Of a stretch of 64,000 nt of DNA, positions 35,261 through 43,678 are shown piece after piece. Below the pieces are notes generated by a model. The model had not been told where the DNA came from, did not search any database, and was given only the letters and a program-made list of their open reading frames with translations. Source of the stretch: Cloacimonetes bacterium UBA3541 (lineage in GTDB: Bacteria; Cloacimonadota; Cloacimonadia; Cloacimonadales; Cloacimonadaceae). Location of the stretch: NCBI GenBank assembly GCA_002376725.1, contig DFOM01000050.1, positions 38,585-102,584 of the forward strand. Direction: 5' to 3'. Positions within the stretch are counted from its first letter, which is position 1. Every line of letters starts with the position of its first letter. A program made the translations under genes and the position numbers.

Positions 35261-35677
35261 CTATTCACCGATAATTTTAACCAGAACACGTTTTCGTCGT
35301 TTTCCGTCAAATTCACCATAGAATATCTGTTCCCAGGTACCGAGGTCTAATCTACCATTTGTAATCGCCACCACTACTTCTCTTCCCATAATTTGCCGTT
35401 TCAGATGAGCATCGGCATTATCTTCAAAACCATTATGGGCATATTGAGAATAGGGTTTCTCCGGAGCCAGTTTTTCCAGCCATCTTTCAAAATCCTGATG
35501 CAAGCCTTTTTCATCATCATTGATAAATACTGAAGCAGTTATATGCATAGGATTAACCAGGCATAGTCCTTCTTTAATACCACTTTCTTCCACACAGTTT
35601 TCCACCTGTGAAGTAATATTAATAAAATCCCGTCTTTTATCTACAAATAGCCAGATTTCCTTTCGGTAACTTTTCAT
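35261..35677 (-). CDS. YjbQ family (UPF0047) protein
   Basis: This 138-residue protein belongs to the YjbQ/UPF0047 family, sometimes annotated as secondary thiamine-phosphate synthase; the physiological role is unsettled. Family hallmarks are [13 protein letters not shown] (with the conserved HxT), [19 protein letters not shown], and [14 protein letters not shown] near the end. The ATG overlaps the HAD phosphatase stop by one base (TAATG), so the two genes are translationally coupled. A terminator follows about 75 bases downstream. Length is typical. Confidence 0.88.
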   Translation of the reverse strand: MKSYRKEIWLFVDKRRDFINITSQVENCVEESGIKEGLCLVNPMHITASVFINDDEKGLHQDFERWLEKLAPEKPYSQYAHNGFEDNADAHLKRQIMGREVVVAITNGRLDLGTWEQIFYGEFDGKRRKRVLVKIIGE

Positions 35678-36378
35678 TAGATAATAGGCAGTTTTTCTAT
35701 TTCAAGAGCCATATCTTGTGGCGTATCAAATACATAATCTGCTCCAGCTTTTTCTAATGCTTCACGACTGCTATATCCCCAGGCAGCTCCTACAGCAATC
35801 ATACCAGCATTCTTGGCTGTTTCAATATCAATAGGACTATCACCAACCAGAGCTACATTCTCGGGTTTGCATTTTAGTTTTGCAGCAAGTTCTAATGCGC
35901 GAGCAGGATTTGGTTTATCAGGTTGTCCAGGAACTTCTCCACTGTAGACACCAAAAGGATTTTTCCCTTGATTAACCATTACTCCACGGAAGAAATAACG
36001 AATCATCTTCTTAGTGAAATAATGCACCTTATTAGAAAGAATTGCCAGTTTAATCTTATGTGAAACGCACAGCTGAATTAGATACAGGATGCCAGGATAG
36101 GTTTTGGTATGCATTGGCCATCTTTCTTCATAATATTTGAAGAATTTATCCGCCAATTCCTTTATCATTTCTGGAGTGCGTTTGTCCTCAGGCAAAGCTC
36201 TCTCTGCCAATTTATACAGCCCATTCCCCACAAAATCCCTGTATGCCTCCACGGGATGTTCAGGCAGACCAAGTTCAGCTAATGACATATTCATACTATC
36301 AGCAATATCCTGAACTGTATCCAGTAATGTGCCATCTAAGTCAAAGATGATGGCTTTGATTTTGTGTTTCTTTTTCAT
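35677..36378 (-). CDS. HAD-superfamily phosphatase, phosphoglycolate phosphatase-like
   Basis: This is a 233-residue HAD hydrolase. Motif I is [10 protein letters not shown] (about residues 11-20), motif II is AILSNK (about 115), and motif IV is [15 protein letters not shown] (about 177-191). The cap between them is the C1 helical type, as in Gph/PGP and beta-phosphoglucomutase. The most common annotation for this layout is phosphoglycolate phosphatase, but substrate cannot be read from the sequence. It lies 5 bases after the mscS stop and overlaps yjbQ by one base, giving an mscS-HAD-yjbQ operon. Confidence 0.85.
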   Translation of the reverse strand: MKKKHKIKAIIFDLDGTLLDTVQDIADSMNMSLAELGLPEHPVEAYRDFVGNGLYKLAERALPEDKRTPEMIKELADKFFKYYEERWPMHTKTYPGILYLIQLCVSHKIKLAILSNKVHYFTKKMIRYFFRGVMVNQGKNPFGVYSGEVPGQPDKPNPARALELAAKLKCKPENVALVGDSPIDIETAKNAGMIAVGAAWGYSSREALEKAGADYVFDTPQDMALEIEKLPII

Positions 36379-36383
36379 TGTTT

Positions 36384-37217
36384 TTACACTTCCTTTATGG
36401 TTTTAGTTTTCTCTAAATTTTTTTCTGTACTTATAGTAATATGTGGATAGGGTATTTCAATATTATGTTCTTCAAAAGCTTCCTTTATACGAATCATTAA
36501 ATTAGTCAATAAATCACTAAGATCTTCTGTTTTACTCCAGACATAAAGCGCCAAATTGATGCCAGAATCACCAAAACTATCTACTCTTACAACAGGAGCA
36601 GGCTCTGGTAGAGTTTTAGGTTCTGCTAAAGCCAATTCCTTTAATAGTTCTGATACTCGTTTTAAATCTTCTTTATAGGAAACGCTTACTTTAATAGTAG
36701 CTCTGCGTTCCGAAAATCTTGTCAAATTGGTCACCTCAGTTTTTATAACAGTTTCATTGGGCACTCTAACAAATTTATTATCCGCAGTCTTTAATTTTAA
36801 CGAAAGTAAATCTATACTATGTATTGTACCTATGACAGAATTAACTTCAATTACATCTCCCACAACAAAAGGCTTTTCTGAAATCAAAAATATCCCGCTT
36901 ATTATGTTAGATATACTTGTTTGAGCGGCAAAACCTACTGCTATGCCAATAACTCCAGCAGCTCCAAGCAATGCAGAAACTTTGAAACCAAACTCATTTA
37001 ATACCATTACCAACAAAATCAATATTAAGGAATAATACACTACTCTAACTACTAATTGCTCACTTTGAGGTGATAAGCGATTATGCACTAATTTCCGCAT
37101 CAATTTTCGCACAAGAATAATAAGTGGAATCCCTATTGCCAGTGTGAGTATAACTCTCAATATTGTATTTAATCGTTCCGGCGTTAGATATTGTTCAAAG
37201 ATGTTTATGAGATTCAT
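36384..37217 (-). CDS. Small-conductance mechanosensitive channel (MscS family)
   Basis: This is a 277-residue inner-membrane channel that opens on membrane tension to release solutes. Three hydrophobic helices occupy about residues 18-105. The pore helix TM3 reads GAAGVIGIAVGFAAQTSISN, with the small-residue pattern of MscS. The beta domain begins FVVGDVIEVNSVIGTIHSI, followed by the conserved RVPNETVI. The alpha-beta C-terminal vestibule ends IEIPYPHITIS. Length is normal for the short MscS type. About 500 bases of AT-rich non-coding DNA lie upstream. Confidence 0.92.
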   Translation of the reverse strand: MNLINIFEQYLTPERLNTILRVILTLAIGIPLIILVRKLMRKLVHNRLSPQSEQLVVRVVYYSLILILLVMVLNEFGFKVSALLGAAGVIGIAVGFAAQTSISNIISGIFLISEKPFVVGDVIEVNSVIGTIHSIDLLSLKLKTADNKFVRVPNETVIKTEVTNLTRFSERRATIKVSVSYKEDLKRVSELLKELALAEPKTLPEPAPVVRVDSFGDSGINLALYVWSKTEDLSDLLTNLMIRIKEAFEEHNIEIPYPHITISTEKNLEKTKTIKEV

Positions 37218-37660
37218 TATTTAAATTTAATCCTCATTTATAGTTATAAATTAAATAAACAATACAATACACTATTTTGAAATGCTATTATTTGTCTATC
37301 TTTTTTTTCAATAATTCCATTTTTTCCCCATAATAACATAATTGTATTAATAATATAGCAAATAATCTTTCGTCAATCTTGCTATCCCCTTTTATATTAA
37401 ATGTTAGCAATACATAAATAAAACAAAGGAAAAAAGGCAACTCATTATTTCATTCCTTTTCTTCACATAATGTCTGAGGTTGTACTTATTTTAATTCGTT
37501 GAAAAGTAGCTTCTAGTATTCAATGAGTTCAAGCTAATATCAATAAAAAATAGATCAAACGGGAAATTAGGTATTTTAATTGAAAAAATCCAATTCTTTA
37601 AGTAAAATACAGTATTAATTTCATTTTCCTTGCTTTTATATAACTAAGAGCAAGCTGCAG
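37218..37660. other. AT-rich intergenic stretch between mscS and tRNA-Phe
   Basis: No gene is visible in either direction. The sequence is very AT-rich, with long A and T runs. A minor inverted repeat (CTTGCT/AGCAAG) lies at about 37629-37654. Confidence 0.5.
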
Positions 37661-37664
37661 TAGT

Positions 37665-37687
37665 ACAAATTGTCTTGACAAATTGTC
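37665..37687 (+). promoter_or_regulatory. Direct repeat ACAAATTGTC around the -35 box of tRNA-Phe
   Basis: ACAAATTGTC occurs twice, 13 bases apart (37665-37674 and 37678-37687). Each copy contains the palindrome ACAA-A-TTGT. TTGACA at 37675-37680 lies between them and overlaps the second. This is 37-52 bases upstream of the tRNA. No good -10 is seen at 17-18 bases. Confidence 0.4.
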
Positions 37688-37716
37688 CCTAATAAAAGTT
37701 TGTACTTATAAAGTGT

Positions 37717-37792
37717 GGCGAGATAGCTCAGACGGTAGAGCAGAGGCCTGAAAAGCCTTGTGTCCCCAGTTCGATTCTGGGTCTCGCCACCA
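37717..37792 (+). tRNA. tRNA-Phe (anticodon GAA)
   Basis: The 76-nt cloverleaf has a 7-bp acceptor (GGCGAGA / TCTCGCC), a D arm with GCTC/GAGC, and an anticodon arm GAGGC-CTGAAAA-GCCTT with anticodon GAA. The T arm is CCCAG-TTCGATT-CTGGG, the discriminator is A, and CCA is encoded. Confidence 0.97.
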
Positions 37793-37827
37793 TTTATATT
37801 TTTCGCTTTAAAAAGTTTATAGCTATA

Positions 37828-39360
37828 ATGAAAACATACACCTTGTCCGATTTTAGAATTCCTGCTGGAAAAGACATTATCTTGGAAGATGAAATTGCCC
37901 GAGAATTGCACATACCTGTTTCCTCTTTTAAAGTACAAAAGATTGTTCGTAAAGCACTGGATACAAGAAAGAAAGATTATCCTGTTTGGGTGCTTACTTT
38001 ACAATTAGAATTTTATTCCTCTCCTCCAGTTCATCCAGCTTTATCTGAGATTCAACCGTTAAAAATAGAAGCTTACACTCCAATTTTAGTTCATAATCCT
38101 CATCCTTATATTATCGGAATGGGTCCAGCTGGTCTTTTTTGTGCTTTAGCAATGGTAGAAAATGGTTTTAAACCCTGGCTTTTTGACAAAGGTGATTCCC
38201 TTGAAGAAAGGTTAATAAAAGTGCAAGATTTCTGGCAGAAAGGCATATTAGATGAAAATTCTAATGTCCAATTTGGTGAAGGTGGAGCAGGAACTTTTTC
38301 AGATGGAAAGCTGACCAGTAGACGAAATGATGCTTTAACTCAGAGAATTTATTCAGAACTAATAAAATTTGGAGCTCCCGAAGAAATAGCCTATGAAGCT
38401 CTTCCCCATTTAGGGACAGATGGAATTCAGAAGATAGTAAAAAGAATTCGTGAATATCTTATCACTAAAGGCTGTAAATTCCATTACCGAACTCCATTAA
38501 CAGATATAAAATTAAGTGAAGGCAAAGTTTCACAAGTGGCTTTCGGAAACCAATGGCAAGAACCAGAAATAATCATTTTAGCCCTGGGTAATGCTGCAAG
38601 AAATACCTGGAAAATGCTTTATGAAAGAGAAATCGCTCTGGCTGCTAAACCTTTCGCTATTGGCTTCCGGATTGAACAGAAACAATCTGATATCAATCGC
38701 TGGATTTACGGAAACGAAAGCTGGAGCGAAATTTTGGGTCCCGCTAGCTACCGTCTCGCTTGTAAAACCGGTTTTACTTTCTGTATGTGTCCTGGAGGAA
38801 ATGTTATCCTTGCTTCCAGTGAAAATAATACTGTAGTAACTAATGGTATGAGCTTTTCCGCCCGAAAAGGAATTTATGGTAATAGTGCTATTGTTACAGC
38901 AGTTAGTGCAAAAGATTATGGAACTGGAATCTGGGATGGGATGAATCTTCAAATTGATATGGAAACTAAAGCTTTTCATAAGGGATATCTTGCACCAGCT
39001 CAAAAGGCTGATGACTTTCTTCAAAACAAGGACAGTTTTGTTCCCTTGTATTCCACTTGCCTTCCTGGTATATATCCTTTTAATTTAAATAGATTTTTCC
39101 CCTCCTCAATAACTTCTCGTTTATCTTCAACTCTTAAATATTGTAATCATATCTTCCCTGGATTTTACACTGATGCTATTCTGGTTGCTCCAGAAACTCG
39201 CACTTCTTCTCCAATCAAAATATTGCGGAAAGAGGATTATTTATCTAGCCTTTCTGCTTCTAATCTTTATCCTATAGGAGAAGGAAGCGGATATTCTGGA
39301 GGTATCATTAGCAGTGCAGCTGATGGATGGAGATTAGGAGAAAGATTTAGAATTTACTAA
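37828..39360 (+). CDS. FAD-dependent dehydrogenase, COG2509 family
   Basis: This is a 510-residue flavoprotein of the uncharacterised FAD-dependent dehydrogenase group. Residues about 1-85 form a small N-terminal domain (LEDEIARELHIPVSSFKVQ). The FAD-binding Rossmann motif IIGMGPAGLFCALAMVENG starts near residue 92. The family signature VQFGEGGAGTFSDGKLTSR follows near 150, and the C-terminal GEGSGYSGGIISSAADG closes the FAD site. Physiological substrate is unknown. It starts 35 bases after the tRNA with no good ribosome-binding site. A bidirectional-looking terminator separates it from HU. Confidence 0.9.
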   Translation: MKTYTLSDFRIPAGKDIILEDEIARELHIPVSSFKVQKIVRKALDTRKKDYPVWVLTLQLEFYSSPPVHPALSEIQPLKIEAYTPILVHNPHPYIIGMGPAGLFCALAMVENGFKPWLFDKGDSLEERLIKVQDFWQKGILDENSNVQFGEGGAGTFSDGKLTSRRNDALTQRIYSELIKFGAPEEIAYEALPHLGTDGIQKIVKRIREYLITKGCKFHYRTPLTDIKLSEGKVSQVAFGNQWQEPEIIILALGNAARNTWKMLYEREIALAAKPFAIGFRIEQKQSDINRWIYGNESWSEILGPASYRLACKTGFTFCMCPGGNVILASSENNTVVTNGMSFSARKGIYGNSAIVTAVSAKDYGTGIWDGMNLQIDMETKAFHKGYLAPAQKADDFLQNKDSFVPLYSTCLPGIYPFNLNRFFPSSITSRLSSTLKYCNHIFPGFYTDAILVAPETRTSSPIKILRKEDYLSSLSASNLYPIGEGSGYSGGIISSAADGWRLGERFRIY

Positions 39361-39433
39361 ATATTCTTTAGTAGATTTATTGACCTCTTCAATCCTATAA
39401 TCCTTAAAATATTTTTATTACCGCTGAATACAA

Positions 39434-39459
39434 AAAGGTGGGATATTAATCCCACCTTT
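39434..39459 (-). terminator. Hairpin terminator between the COG2509 gene and HU
   Basis: AAAGGTGGGAT and ATCCCACCTTT form a perfect 11-bp stem around a 4-base loop. On the minus strand the stem continues into TTTTTG, so it ends hup; on the plus strand the T run is only three bases long. It probably serves mainly hup. Confidence 0.8.
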
Positions 39460-39482
39460 CGTCATGATGTCAATTAAATGGA

Positions 39483-39770
39483 TTATCTCTTTTTTCCAGC
39501 CTTGACAGCATCTTTTAACTGCTTCCCAGGTTTGAATACCGGTACTTTACGAGCTGGAATCTTCAAAGGCTTTTTAGTCTTTGGATTGATTCCATTGCGA
39601 GCCTTACGGTGTGCAACATTAAATGAACCAAATCCGACTAATGACACTTTCTCTTCTTTCTGAAGAGATTCCGTGACGCCATCTAACATAGCTTTGAGTG
39701 CAAGTGCAGCAGCTTTTTGGGTAATACCAGCAGCTTCTGCCATCTTCTTAATTAACTCATCTCTGCTCAT
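39483..39770 (-). CDS. hup: Nucleoid protein HU
   Basis: This is a 95-residue histone-like DNA-binding protein that bends and compacts DNA as a dimer. N-terminal helices MSRDELIKKMAEAAGITQKA are followed by VSLVGFGSFNVAHRKARNG (the HU/IHF signature) and by the arm region GINPKTKKPLKIPARKVPVFKPG, here seen as NPKTKKPLKIPA. The arm carries a proline at the position that intercalates into DNA. It has a very strong AAGGAGGT ribosome-binding site and a good promoter at 39820-39849. It ends with a perfect hairpin terminator, so it is a single-gene unit. Confidence 0.95.
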   Translation of the reverse strand: MSRDELIKKMAEAAGITQKAAALALKAMLDGVTESLQKEEKVSLVGFGSFNVAHRKARNGINPKTKKPLKIPARKVPVFKPGKQLKDAVKAGKKR

Positions 39771-39819
39771 TTTACCTCCTTATGGATTGTATTCAAGCGT
39801 TAGAGATTATACAAAGTAT

Positions 39820-39849
39820 ATTAAATTCACGCCCTATGTAATTTGTCAA
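39820..39849 (-). promoter_or_regulatory. Promoter of hup
   Basis: On the minus strand TTGACA (39849-39844) and TTTAAT (39825-39820) are separated by 18 bases, 50 bases before the HU start codon. Confidence 0.65.
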
Positions 39850-40110
39850 CAAAAAAATAATAATTTTTACGCAATATAGTCATTTATTAGGTATCGTAAT
39901 ATCTACTATCTTCCTTAACTTATTGTATAACATTAAGATATAAACTTTGGATTAAAATAAAATTTTCCTTCTTTTTTTCTCTCTTTTCCCCTATATAATG
40001 AGATATATTTATAAGGAGAAGCTGGAAATAAATTAAGAAATCCCATAATACTATTAATCTCTAAGTACTTTAGCCATAGACAAAGTATAAATAAGTATAA
40101 CCTATTTTAC
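39850..40110. other. AT-rich intergenic stretch between hup and the restriction-modification genes
   Basis: No gene is visible in this part of the gap. It contains a CTATATAATGAG stretch near 39993 that looks like a -10 box without a matching -35. It marks the left edge of the probably acquired restriction-modification segment. Confidence 0.4.
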
Positions 40111-40140
40111 TTGACAGCAAGACCTATTGTTTTTTTACAT
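40111..40140 (+). promoter_or_regulatory. Candidate promoter of the restriction-modification pair
   Basis: TTGACA (40111-40116) is followed by TTTACA at 17 bases or TTACAT at 18 bases, about 35-40 bases before the methyltransferase start codon. Confidence 0.5.
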
Positions 40141-40173
40141 AAACTTTAAAATATTACAAGTAGGAATAAAAAA

Positions 40174-41772
40174 ATGGATGGTAGAGAAAAAGGAGAACTT
40201 CTAAGTTTGTATGAGGCGAGTAATTGGGCTTCTAACTATATGGGAAGAAAAGTAACTATATCAAATATAACTTACTTAATTCAATATGGAAAGATACGTA
40301 AATATAATAATAATGGTAGTATTCAAATCTTAAAAGAGGATTTAATACATTATTATCGTTCTCATTATTATTCAAACGCATCAAAGTGGATTCAAAAAGA
40401 CAATAAAGATATAAATTGGCTTTTGTCATTTGATAATTATACAGAAGCTGAAAGAACAAAACATGTTAATAGACTTCATCCTTACAAGGGTAAATTTATA
40501 CCACAACTCGTAGAGTATTTTTTAGATGAACACATAGATGAGCTGAAGAAAGAAGTTTTTTTTCATCCAGGAGATATCATTATAGACCCTTTTTGCGGAA
40601 GTGGAACTACTTTAGTGGAAGCAAGTGAACTTGGCATAAAAGCCATCGGAGTGGATATATCTGAATTTAATGCTCTAATTTCAAATTGTAAATTGGGTGA
40701 TTATAATATAGTAGAGCTGGAAATAGAACTTAATAAGATTAATGATCGCTTAAGACTTTACTTAACTGATAGTCGTATTTTAGATTTTGACGATGCTCTT
40801 ATTAAAGAGTTAAATAAATTTAATGCAAAATATTTTCCTAGTCCTGAATTTAAATATAGACTTGCAAAAAGAGAAATTAATGAGGAAGAATATTCTAAGC
40901 AGAAAGAAATAGAGTTTTTAAGTATATATAATAATCTGATCACTGAATATAATATTAGATTAAAACAGGATAAACAAGATACTTTTTTGGATAAGTGGTA
41001 TTTATATAATGTTCGCAATGAGATTGAATATGTTTATGGTTTGATCCAGCAAATCAACGATGAGAATATTAGAAATATTGCTACAGTCATTTTAAGTAGA
41101 ACAATGAGAAGTTGCCGTGCAACAACCCATTCGGATTTAGCTACACTAGTTGAACCGGTCTATTATACTTATTATTGTTACAAACATAAAAAGATATGCA
41201 AACCATTGTTTTCTATACTCAAATGGTGGCTTACTTATTCAAGAGACACGGTCAAAAGACTTGCTGAATATGCCAAATTGAGAAAAGATAAAATGCAATA
41301 TTGCCTGACAGGTGATAGCAGAACCATAGATATCATAACCGAATTAAGTAAAGTAAATCCTGAATTTGCTTATATATTAGCTAAGAATAAAGCTCGTGGA
41401 ATATTTACTTCACCTCCTTATGTAGGTCTGATAGATTATCATGAACAGCATGCATATGCATATGACCTTTTTGGATTTAAGCGTAACGATGAGTTAGAAA
41501 TCGGACCTTTGTTTAAAGGTCAAGGTTCAGAGGCTAGAAAAAATTATATAGAAGGCATTAGTACGGTATTAAATAATTTCAAAAAATACCTGGTTAAAGA
41601 TTATGATATTTTCATCGTTTCAAATGATAAATATAATTTATATCCGATCATTGCCAATTTATCTGGTATGCAAATTGTAAATCAATATAAACGACCAGTT
41701 TTAAATCGTACAGAAAAAGATAAAAATGCTTATTCTGAATCTATTTTTCATCTTAAGGATAAGTCATTATGA
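40174..41772 (+). CDS. Type II DNA methyltransferase (TSPPY type) with N-terminal HTH-like segment
   Basis: This 532-residue DNA methyltransferase protects host sites from the adjacent endonuclease. Residues 1-65 look like an excisionase/MerR-type winged helix (LLSLYEASNWASNYMG, ITYLIQYGKIRKY). SAM motif I is IIIDPFCGSGTTLVEA (about 133-148), followed by IKAIGVDISEFNAL. A long putative target-recognition region separates this from the catalytic TSPPYVGLIDY near residue 412. The TSPPY form is commonest in N4-cytosine enzymes but also occurs in N6-adenine ones, so the base is not settled. Order I-recognition-IV resembles the alpha class. Codon use is more A/T-ending than neighbours. Its stop overlaps the endonuclease start by 4 bases. 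Confidence 0.88.
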   Translation: MDGREKGELLSLYEASNWASNYMGRKVTISNITYLIQYGKIRKYNNNGSIQILKEDLIHYYRSHYYSNASKWIQKDNKDINWLLSFDNYTEAERTKHVNRLHPYKGKFIPQLVEYFLDEHIDELKKEVFFHPGDIIIDPFCGSGTTLVEASELGIKAIGVDISEFNALISNCKLGDYNIVELEIELNKINDRLRLYLTDSRILDFDDALIKELNKFNAKYFPSPEFKYRLAKREINEEEYSKQKEIEFLSIYNNLITEYNIRLKQDKQDTFLDKWYLYNVRNEIEYVYGLIQQINDENIRNIATVILSRTMRSCRATTHSDLATLVEPVYYTYYCYKHKKICKPLFSILKWWLTYSRDTVKRLAEYAKLRKDKMQYCLTGDSRTIDIITELSKVNPEFAYILAKNKARGIFTSPPYVGLIDYHEQHAYAYDLFGFKRNDELEIGPLFKGQGSEARKNYIEGISTVLNNFKKYLVKDYDIFIVSNDKYNLYPIIANLSGMQIVNQYKRPVLNRTEKDKNAYSESIFHLKDKSL

Positions 41773-42857
41773 GCTTAATCCCAAAGCAAAAAGAGGAAAT
41801 AGCACTTGAAGTTATTAAAGTATTGAAAAAAAGGTTTCAAAGTTTTCCAGACGAAAATAGTCTGGTAAGAAATGCTCCCTTTCATAAAGCTTTCTTATCG
41901 GCTTTTTTTGATAAATTAGCAATTACCCAAGAAAATAATAATTTTTTTATGAGTCTTAGTAGCTGGTATCATGGTCTAAACACCACTTTAGGACAATCCT
42001 TTTTTGAAAACATAGCCAATCTCCTTTGCAATGGAGAAAAAAGAGAATGGACTTCTGGCAGAAATAAACAGCCTTTAAAAATACCTAATACTCAAAAACA
42101 AATAATTAACGAGATAATTACTGCTCTAAGTAATTCAAGACGAATTCCAGATTGCAAACAAGAATGGAATGAAATTGTTAATGCTGAAGTAGATGAATTA
42201 GTTAATACAGTTGATTTTTCTACGGATGTTTTCTTTGAAGATAATAAATCCGTAATAGCTATTGAAATGAAAAGTGTGAAACCTAATTCTGGAGAAATGA
42301 AAGTAGAAAAACAAAAAATATTAGAAGCTAAAGCTGCATTACATCGTATTTTCAGTGACAAGGAAATAAAATTCTTTTTAGGTTTTCCTTTTGACCCAAC
42401 TGTAGATATACAAAAGGGAGAAGATGAATGTAGCTATGATAAAGATAGATTTCTAAATAGTTTAGTAAATGGAAAGAAATATTTTGATAAATCAGAAATA
42501 TTAATAGCATCAGAACTATGGAATTTTCTTTCAGGTTCTCCTGATACAATGCAAGAAATTTTAGCTATAATAAATAATATTGCTACACCCAACTTTGAAA
42601 AGGAATTTGACCTAGTGGCATCTTATAATCTTTTAACAAATAAAAACTATGATGCTATACTAAGCATTCTTGATAGATGGTGTCTTTTTTCTGAAATTGA
42701 AATCATCAACTCAAGAAATATTTTGACAGCTAAAACTAATAATGATAGTCAACGGATAAGGATTATAAACCAGCAGAGTTTTGATTCAAACGGTAATATA
42801 AATAAAAGAAGACAAAATTATTTATTAGAATACATTCATCGTTGGAATAATACATAA
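41769..42857 (+). CDS. Type II restriction endonuclease, probable TdeIII/MjaII-like
   Basis: This 362-residue endonuclease overlaps the methyltransferase by ATGA. The region WYHGLNTTLGQSFFENIANLL (about 59-79) and the later GFPFDPTVD and IASELWNFLSG are features I recall from the TdeIII restriction endonuclease family, whose members cut GGNCC-type sites. A PD-(D/E)XK-like core is visible as DFSTDVFFEDNKSVIAIEMK near residues 148-167, with D, then E-x-K, and KVEKQKILEAKAAL downstream. The family call is by memory and the recognition site is not certain. It is translated after the methyltransferase, which helps modification to precede cutting. Confidence 0.78.
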   Translation: MSLIPKQKEEIALEVIKVLKKRFQSFPDENSLVRNAPFHKAFLSAFFDKLAITQENNNFFMSLSSWYHGLNTTLGQSFFENIANLLCNGEKREWTSGRNKQPLKIPNTQKQIINEIITALSNSRRIPDCKQEWNEIVNAEVDELVNTVDFSTDVFFEDNKSVIAIEMKSVKPNSGEMKVEKQKILEAKAALHRIFSDKEIKFFLGFPFDPTVDIQKGEDECSYDKDRFLNSLVNGKKYFDKSEILIASELWNFLSGSPDTMQEILAIINNIATPNFEKEFDLVASYNLLTNKNYDAILSILDRWCLFSEIEIINSRNILTAKTNNDSQRIRIINQQSFDSNGNINKRRQNYLLEYIHRWNNT

Positions 42858-42984
42858 AATCGTTCAATATATAATTATAAATTACTCCTTTCTCTCCACT
42901 AAAACTACTCACTTTAAAACAAATGAGTTTTCTATTCAACGCTTGACACAATAAGCCCTTACTTTTTATGGGAGTTAAAGAAGA

Positions 42985-43677
42985 ATGATTATGGCAAATA
43001 AATATCAAAAAGCTATCGTTTTATTAAGTGGTGGAATGGATAGTTTAGTTACTGCGGCTATAGCTAACCAAGAAGTTAAAAAGCTCTATTTTCTACATTT
43101 CAATTATGGTCAATTAACTGAACGGCGAGAGCAGAAAAGCTTTGAAGCTATCTGTCAGTACTATCAAGCGGAAGAAAGCAAAATAATACATTGGAACTGG
43201 TTTAAAGAAATTGGTGGCTCAGCTTTAACCGATTCTTCTCTATCAGTTCCTCAACAGGAACCTTCCAGAGACATTCCTATCACCTATGTTCCATTCCGAA
43301 ATGCTAATTTACTTTGTGCTGCTGTTTCCTGGGCAGAAGTGATAGGTGCAGAAGCTATTTATATCGGAGCTGTAGAAGCAGATAGTAGTGGCTATCCTGA
43401 TTGTCGGGAGGTATTTTTTAAATCTTTTCAAAAGGTGATAGAAACAGGTACTAAAAATGAATTTCCTATCTGGATTAACACTCCCGTGCTGCATTTATCT
43501 AAAAAACAGATAGTGCAAAAAGGGATGGAATTAGGTGCACCTTTTGAACTTTCCTGGAGCTGTTATGTAGACAATGAGGAAGCCTGTGGTGAATGTGAAA
43601 GTTGTAGATTGCGTATAAAAGCTTTTAATGATGCGGGTTTTAAGGACCCTATAGTTTATAAAATGAAGAAGAAATAA
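42985..43677 (+). CDS. queC: 7-cyano-7-deazaguanine synthase
   Basis: This 230-residue enzyme converts 7-carboxy-7-deazaguanine to preQ0 with ATP and ammonia, for queuosine in tRNA. The PP-loop reads LLSGGMDSLVTAA (about residues 12-24) and LHFNYGQLTERREQ follows. The C-terminal zinc site has four cysteines (SCYVDNEEACGECESCRLR, about 193-211). A second ATG lies two codons inside the annotated start and could be used instead. TTGACA at 42943 with TTTTAT 15 bases later is a weak promoter. It is followed after one base by the asparaginase gene. No other queuosine gene is in the window. Confidence 0.94.
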   Translation: MIMANKYQKAIVLLSGGMDSLVTAAIANQEVKKLYFLHFNYGQLTERREQKSFEAICQYYQAEESKIIHWNWFKEIGGSALTDSSLSVPQQEPSRDIPITYVPFRNANLLCAAVSWAEVIGAEAIYIGAVEADSSGYPDCREVFFKSFQKVIETGTKNEFPIWINTPVLHLSKKQIVQKGMELGAPFELSWSCYVDNEEACGECESCRLRIKAFNDAGFKDPIVYKMKKK

Positions 43678-43678
43678 A

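Noticed and set aside
37636..37938. 100-residue minus-strand open frame containing NGGETQNRTGDTRLFRPLL
   Set aside because: This is the familiar antisense translation of a tRNA gene; it overlaps tRNA-Phe and is not a protein.
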